From Isotricha intestinalis (lineage: Eukaryota; Ciliophora; Litostomatea; Vestibuliferida; Isotrichidae): DNA of 43,156 nucleotides. The stretch's first letter is position 1. Each line of letters opens with the position of its first letter. Shown one piece after another: positions 38,863 to 43,156 of the stretch. The stretch spans positions 1 to 43,156 of the forward strand of contig JAJJLU010000447.1 of assembly GCA_023807065.1 (NCBI GenBank). Direction: 5' to 3'. The notes under the pieces are model-generated. The model saw only the letters and a program-made list of their open reading frames with translations, ran no database searches and was not told where the DNA came from. A program made the position numbers and the translations under genes.

Positions 38863-39104
38863 TTATTTTTTTTAATTTTTTTTTGTTTTGATTTTTTGAA
38901 TATTAATTGTTTATTTATATTATTGCTTTTTTGTTATTTATTCTGGTTTTTTTTTATTATAAATTTTTATTAATGGGGATTTTTTTATATATTTACCTGT
39001 TAAGTTCCTAATTTTTGTTTAGTTTTTGTTAAATGCAAATCAATTTTTATGATATTTGAAAATAGAAACAATTTATATTATTATTAATAAAATTAAGAAA
39101 AATA

Positions 39105-40034
39105 ATGGACAAAAATGAAATATTAACGGAAATAAAAATAAAATATCCTAATTTTGATTTATTTCTAGAATTTTCCAAAGATAATATTAAAAAAGAAGAG
39201 TTAATATTTCTCCTTCAATCAAATGCAAATATCGAAGAAAAATATATAAATCATTTTTCAATTTTAATCTTTGATGATAAAGTAACGTATAATTTTTATA
39301 TATAGGATGAAATATCTAAAAGTGAATTTATTCAAAAATATAAAAGCTTATATTCAGGAATTAATGTTGAAAAGTTTAAGCTTCAAAGAAATAATTCAAA
39401 ATTAAGTATATTTGAAAACGAAAAAGATAAATTAGAATCACCTATTATTTTAAAAAATGAAGAATATAAACAAAATGAAAACAAATATAATAAATTTTTA
39501 GAAGAATCTTCATTAGATGAAATTCAATTAATTAAAGATTTAGAAAAAAAAATTTATCCAATCAAAAAAGAAAAGAGAATTAAGAGAAATAATAATAAAA
39601 ATAAATTTAATCCTATTAATGAATATAATTCAATTGTAAAACCAATTAATAATTGTACATTTTCAACAATAGAACCTTTATTAATTAATATTTCTTTAAA
39701 AAATAATCAAAAAAAATCACAGTCAAAAAAAATAAATAATACTCTACAAAACAGTAAAAATAATTCAATAAAAAATCTTAGATTCAAAGAAAAATATGAA
39801 AACGTACTTTCTCAAATTAAACCGAAACATTCTTTTATCAAAGAAAATAATTTTGACAATGTTTTACTAAAAAATACTAAATCAGAAAGTCTCATGTTTA
39901 TAAATTCAACTTTCAAAACTAGAAATTTTAATTACAAAAATTCTTTCATAAAAAATTCAAAAATGATTAATAAAGAAAATAATAATAAACTTAAAAGAGA
40001 GTTGTTTAAAAAATATTTGAACTTGAATATTTAA
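39105..40034 (+). CDS. 301-residue basic protein with EF-hand-like N-terminus, two exons
   Basis: Exon 1 is 39105-39281 (59 codons) and exon 2 is 39306-40034 (242 codons plus TAA), joined across a 24-nt intron in phase 0. I checked exon 2 codon by codon: it is fully open but has no early ATG, so it only makes sense as a second exon. The N-terminal 80 residues are helical and resemble a degenerate EF-hand pair: helix, KKEELIFLLQS, then ILIFDDK joined to DEISKSEFIQKYKSL. The intron falls inside the second loop. The rest is Lys/Asn/Ser-rich with short repeats of hydrophobic-basic motifs (KHSFIKENNF, NYKNSFIKNSK) and probably disordered. It diverges from the annexin gene. I cannot name the family; a small cytoskeletal or ciliary Ca2+-linked protein is one guess. 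Confidence 0.75.
39282..39305 (+). other. 24-nt spliceosomal micro-intron
   Basis: The intron begins GTAACG and ends ATATATAG, and its removal joins exon 1 (..GATGATAAA) to exon 2 (GATGAAATA..) in phase 0. It is 24 nt, a multiple of three, but carries an in-frame TAG at its own 3' end, so retention would truncate the protein at 66 residues. Its length and GTA..TAG ends are like ciliate micro-introns. No trichomonad-type ACTAACACACAG 3' element is present. Confidence 0.75.
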
Positions 40035-41112
40035 TGTTATAATAGAATGATTTCAATGTTTTCAAAAATTAATTTAAAATTTATTTTATAAGAATAAAAA
40101 ATATAATTTTAGAATTGTAATAGTTGAACAATTAATTTTTTGGAGTATTATATATATAAAAAATAAAAAATTATTAAATAATTAATATATCTTATATTTT
40201 AATTAAAAGTCATTTCCTATTTCAATTTTTTTATTTTCAAAATTAATAATAATTGAAGTAGGAACTTTCTTAAAAAATATCTTTTCTTTTCAATTTTATA
40301 TTTTAATATTTTCAACAATTTTAATCAATTTTGAAAGAATTTGAGAGTAACATAAAAACTACTACATCATTAATATTTATATGGAAAAAATTATTACAAT
40401 TATTTTACAGTTTATTATCATTATTCTCAATTAAATAAATAATTTGATTGAGTTTGTTCTAAAATTCTTATATAAATTATTTTTTGCATTTCTATTATTT
40501 TATTTGCTGAATTTACCTTGAAAAATATTTTTTTGAATAATTTATTATTTTTTTGTATTCACTTTTTTATATTATATATATTATTATTTTATATTTTTAT
40601 TAATAAATCATTGATACAAAAAGGAAATCTTAAATCTTATTGTCTAATCATAAATAGAAAAGGTTTATATTAAATTGATTCAAATAATTTCAATTTGAAT
40701 TAATAAAATAAATGTTTAAACTATTTTTTTGAAATATATCAACTAAGATAAAATCCAAAATAAAATAATTCATTTATTTTGAAATGAATAATTAATTATT
40801 TTATATATTTATTTCCTTAAATTATTCATATCCTTAAACTATTTAATAAAAACTATTTTATTTTTAAATAATAGTTTTCAAAAATCATATATTTATCGAT
40901 TTTTTAAATAAATTAATTGTTAATGAAATTAATTATTTCTCTTTTATAAAGAATAAAAATATTTAAAGGAAGAAGGTAAAGAAGGACATGCTGAAAATAT
41001 ATATCAAAATAAAGAATAAAATACAGGAGAAGAGAATAATGATAAAGAAAAAGGAGTGAGAAAGTAGAAAAAGTATATTTGATAAAAATTATTTTTTTAA
41101 AAAATTTTTTCA
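40035..41112. other. AT-rich stretch with no supported gene
   Basis: From the stop of the two-exon gene to the GC-richer island I see only AT-rich DNA. A weakly coding-like, Glu/Lys-rich patch lies at about 40960-41060 (AAAGGAAGAAGGTAAAGAAG and following), which may be a fragment of the decayed gene further on. No tRNA-like cloverleaf is seen. Confidence 0.5.
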
Positions 41113-41180
41113 GTTCTTCGCGGAGTAGTGCCCATTTTGGGAAAATATCATGTTGTAGAGTTAGGCAAGACTCTGAAAAA
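41113..41180 (+). ncRNA. GC-richer island with hairpins, possible structured RNA (unidentified)
   Basis: About 43% G+C over some 63 bases, against roughly 20% in the surroundings. It holds a CTTCGCGGAGTAGTG start, a small hairpin CCCA-TTT-TGGG, and a second hairpin AGAGT-TAGGCAAG-ACTCT. In AT-rich genomes such islands often are tRNA or small nuclear RNA genes. This one lacks a T-loop GGTTCRA box and does not match U1, U2, U4, U5, U6 or 5S segments that I know. Strand is a guess. It could instead be a scrap of coding sequence (one frame is open for over 30 codons). Confidence 0.3.
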
Positions 41181-41353
41181 TATGGAATTAATTCATTTGA
41201 AATTTTAATAAAATATTAAATTATATCATCAATTTGAATAATCCAGTTTTAAACATGTATAATATTAAATCAACCTTATTATAGGGAAAATCCAGAAAAA
41301 GAATATTTAAAGAATTGAATTTAAAAAAATGAAATTTTTCAAATCATGAACAA

Positions 41354-42105
41354 ATGAAAAATAATATAAGTTGTATCGAAGAATTAGATGAAGAAGATAC
41401 CACGAAAATTAAATCTGTTGCTTTTGGTGAAATTTCTATTATTTTATATAATATGAAAAGCTTTTCTGTTGATTTTAAATTAGTTAAAGTATTATCTTTC
41501 AAATTGTGTAAATTATTTAATATTAGAGTTTATTTTAAATATAATGGTTTAGATTCTCAAAAATTATTTCTTTGAAACCTGATTATTCTTTAAAAAATAT
41601 TTAAGAATATCTTATAAAGATTTTTTAGTATATAAAAATATTGATTTATATTATTTTGTTGAATATAAAGATTAAATATTTATCATATTTTGAATTAGAT
41701 TTATATATTAAAAAATTTCCAGATACACCTGAAACAATGAATATTTATAATAATAATAATTTATATAATAATAAAGAACAAGAAAATAAAGAAGAAGAAC
41801 ATGAAAATGGAAGAGAATATTTTTTTAATGATATTTCTGCTGGTTTATATCAAGAATTTGAAGTTTTTAAAATTAATAAATATAAAAATAAACAAGAAAG
41901 ATGTATTGATATGTATAATTTAAATAATAATAAATCTAAGAAAAAAAGTAAAAATGGTTTATTTGATAATTTATGTAAAGAAACTAAAAAACCATTAAAA
42001 AATAAAAGATATTAAATGATATTTTAGATAATAAAATATTTTATTTAGATGTTAAAGATGAAGAAGATAAAGAAATAAAGAGATAAGATTTAACAATTTT
42101 AATTT
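41354..42105 (+). pseudogene. Decayed gene resembling TORC2 subunit Sin1 (Ras-binding-like then PH-like part)
   Basis: Pieces in all three plus-strand frames read as one protein in order: IRVYFKYNGLDSQKLFL, then KPDYSLKNI, KDFLVYKNIDLYYFVEYKD, FPDTPETMNIYNNNN, AGLYQEFEVFKINKYKNKQE, RCIDMYNLNNN, GLFDNLCKETKKPLKNKRY, and NDILDNKIFYLDVKDEEDKE. Frames change near 41573, 41616, 41641 and 42014, and stops intervene. A ubiquitin-like Ras-binding segment followed by a PH-type segment starting YQEFEVFKINK with a Q/E-R..ID motif recalls the C-terminal half of Sin1/AVO1. I hold this identification loosely. No single frame is functional. Earlier parts of the gene may start near 40960. Confidence 0.45.
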
Positions 42106-42123
42106 ATGATTTATGATTTTTCA

Positions 42124-42558
42124 TTATTTTGTTTTATTAATTGTTAATACAAATTCTTCACAAATATCTAAATCACAATCTCTACATGAATATTCTTTAT
42201 CAGAAGAAGTACAATCTTTAAAACAAATACATTATATTATTATTATAATTATTCCAATTAAAATCATAATTATTATAAATAAAATTAGAATGCCTATTAT
42301 AATATTCATTATCATATTCATGCTCTAAGAAACTAAATATATTCTTTCTATAATTTATTCAAAAATTTTAAAAGAATCAAAATTATTTTCAAATCCAATA
42401 AAAAGAATATGAGGAAATTTTTGTATTAATAAAAAATTATTATTTTCCCATTCACCTTTATATTCAATAGATTTATCTTTTTTATATTAAATTCCATAAC
42501 CTTCTCTTCTATTATTTTGGATTTTACTATCATAAATAATAATATTATTCACAAACAT
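42124..42558 (-). pseudogene. Decayed MORN-repeat plus zinc-finger-like gene
   Basis: On the minus strand, 42558-42355 is a 68-codon frame with one internal TAA. It contains a MORN-like unit NRREGYGI*YKKDKSIEYK followed by GEWENNN. After a broken Asn/Tyr-rich linker (HEYDNEYYNRHSNFIYNNY), 42231-42124 encodes CICFKDCTSSDKEYSC followed by RDCDLDICEEF. This has the C-x2-C, x9, C-x2-C, x4, C pattern of DC1/ZZ/B-box-like fingers lacking its last ligands, and ends in TAA. MORN repeats with a zinc finger are common in ciliate and parabasalid membrane-linked proteins. Stops and a frame change show it is not functional as assembled. Confidence 0.5.
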
Positions 42559-42796
42559 TGATTATTTTTATGAAAAAAAATAACATAAAAATATATTTTT
42601 AAATAATTTTTTAATTAATAACAATAAATATAGATTTAATATAATAATATTAAGTATTTAATTTTATATTTATTTTATGTTAATAATATAAAATTTAATT
42701 ATCTAAATATACATTACTACACATATTTAAAAGATCAGAATATATATACAAATCAGAAATATATAATTACTTTTAATTTTAGTCATTTTTTAATTA
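42559..42796. other. AT-rich flank before the composition break
   Basis: About 240 bp of host-type AT-rich sequence with TATATAT runs and no gene. It ends at the abrupt change to GC-rich DNA near 42797. Confidence 0.55.
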
Positions 42797-43156
42797 ATGT
42801 CGATTGCCGATGCTTTTAGTGTTTTTTGCTTTCTTGTTTGGAGAGTTGTCGTTTTAGCGGACGGCAGTGAGGTTAGCGCCGATGCCGATGACCAGCGAAT
42901 GGCTGATGTCGTGTACCTTGAGATTGTTGACACTCCAGTGCTCGATGCGACCCCGGTAGCCCAGTCGCAGGATGGTTGTGCCTAGATGAAAATCGGCCCC
43001 AAGGTAGTGGGTTAAGTCAAAGCGGTTGCCCCACCAACTCACATGGGCCAGATTGTGGTAATTACCCAAATAGATTTCGTAGTAGCTCTCATCATATTCC
43101 GGGCCAATCGACTTTGGGCGACCGGGAAGTGTGGTTCGACCCCGACATCCTTCGCT
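42797..43156. other. Foreign, bacterial-type segment (probable assembly chimera)
   Basis: Base composition changes from about 15-20% to above 50% G+C within some 20 bp around 42790-42810. Codon use in the open minus-strand frame is bacterial (GGC, CGC, GCC, CTG), unlike every gene to the left. There is no gradient of amelioration, no target-site duplication visible on one side, and the segment runs off the window edge. A chimeric join with DNA from a co-resident gut Bacteroidetes is the simplest reading; a very recent insertion is the alternative. Confidence 0.85.
42854..43156 (-). CDS. Partial bacterial outer-membrane protein, DUF3316-like (C-terminal 100 residues)
   Basis: The frame is open from the right edge to a TAA at 42854-42856 and lacks its start. 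The 100 visible residues contain PEYDESYYEIYLGNYHN, HVSWWGNRFDL, GADFHLGTTILRLGYRGRIE and HSLVIGIGANLTA. Alternating aromatic/hydrophobic residues and a WWGNRFDL-LRLGYR pattern match the C-terminal part of the DUF3316 family of predicted outer-membrane proteins from Bacteroides and Prevotella, as I remember it. Function of the family is unknown. The gene lies within the GC-rich foreign segment and is not a host gene. Confidence 0.7.
   Translation of the reverse strand, partial: SEGCRGRTTLPGRPKSIGPEYDESYYEIYLGNYHNLAHVSWWGNRFDLTHYLGADFHLGTTILRLGYRGRIEHWSVNNLKVHDISHSLVIGIGANLTAVR

Noticed and set aside
41113..41180. tRNA gene
   Set aside because: No 7-bp acceptor stem, no T-loop consensus and no CCA-adjacent pairing could be built.
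1992..42558. Idea that in-frame TAA codons in several relics are sense codons (Gln or Tyr)
   Set aside because: Every long intact gene here ends in TAA and contains none internally, and the same relics also have frameshifts and TGA, so decay explains them better.
42797..42985. 62-codon plus-strand frame at the start of the GC-rich segment
   Set aside because: Crosses or abuts the chimeric junction and overlaps the better-supported minus-strand outer-membrane protein frame.
1..43156. Parabasalid (trichomonad) origin
   Set aside because: Not excluded, but the micro-intron lacks the trichomonad 3' element, and the telomere type and SK-type channel fit a ciliate better.
1..43156. CRISPR arrays, insertion sequences, rRNA genes
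   Set aside because: None seen: the only spaced repeat is the two-copy 69-bp subtelomeric one, no transposase-like frame exists, and no rRNA-like GC-rich block occurs in the host part.

Overview
This window looks like the end of a chromosome from a very AT-rich, intron-poor, gene-dense eukaryotic microbe. It starts with four copies of the heptamer CCCCAAT, oriented as a telomere should be at a left end. Coding uses the standard code: the long reading frames contain no internal TAA, TAG or TGA, and all 16 frames I could terminate end in TAA. One gene carries a 24-nt GT..AG intron. A small-conductance-type potassium channel with a calmodulin-binding region, large BEACH proteins, Asn/Lys-rich proteins, tiny introns and a C4A2-like telomere together fit a ciliate best. 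A standard-code, gut-dwelling anaerobe such as a rumen litostome is my preferred guess (inference). A parabasalid is the main alternative, and the annexin gene is mild support for it.

Layout. 1-590: telomere and a short subtelomere with a 69-bp degenerate repeat. 590-2.3 kb: a bacterial-type flavin reductase with an added hydrophobic leader, then a decayed tandem copy and a decayed EF-hand gene. 3.4-8.2 kb: a coiled-coil/PH-like gene, split into two frames at an A8 run, diverges from an unknown 766-residue protein. 8.6-20 kb: a dense block holding a Kelch-EGF membrane protein, an unknown CxxC protein, a histidine phosphatase, an SK-type K+ channel, a two-helix membrane protein, a Pumilio-family RNA-binding protein and the PP2A scaffold subunit. 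20.3-36.1 kb: three BEACH-domain genes in a row, two giant and one short. 36.2-37.2 kb: remnants of a Hook-like gene and a fourth BEACH copy. 37.9-40.0 kb: an annexin diverging from a gene with an EF-hand-like start and the micro-intron. 40-42.6 kb: mostly AT-rich DNA holding a small GC-richer island and remnants of a Sin1-like gene and a MORN/zinc-finger gene. From about 42.8 kb the composition switches abruptly to GC-rich bacterial DNA ending in a partial Bacteroidetes-type outer-membrane protein (DUF3316-like). This is probably an assembly chimera.

Functional themes are membrane traffic and membrane binding (BEACH x3, annexin, PH/TH1-like protein), calcium-linked signalling (SK channel, EF-hands, annexin), post-transcriptional control (PUF) and phosphatase signalling (PP2A-A). 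The genes are closely packed on both strands with 35-360 bp between them. The two ends of the window are gene graveyards, while the middle is intact. I found no single previously undescribed system. The strongest leads are the telomere heptamer, the micro-intron, the homopolymer frameshift, the local BEACH expansion with decayed copies, the transferred flavin reductase and the GC-richer island.
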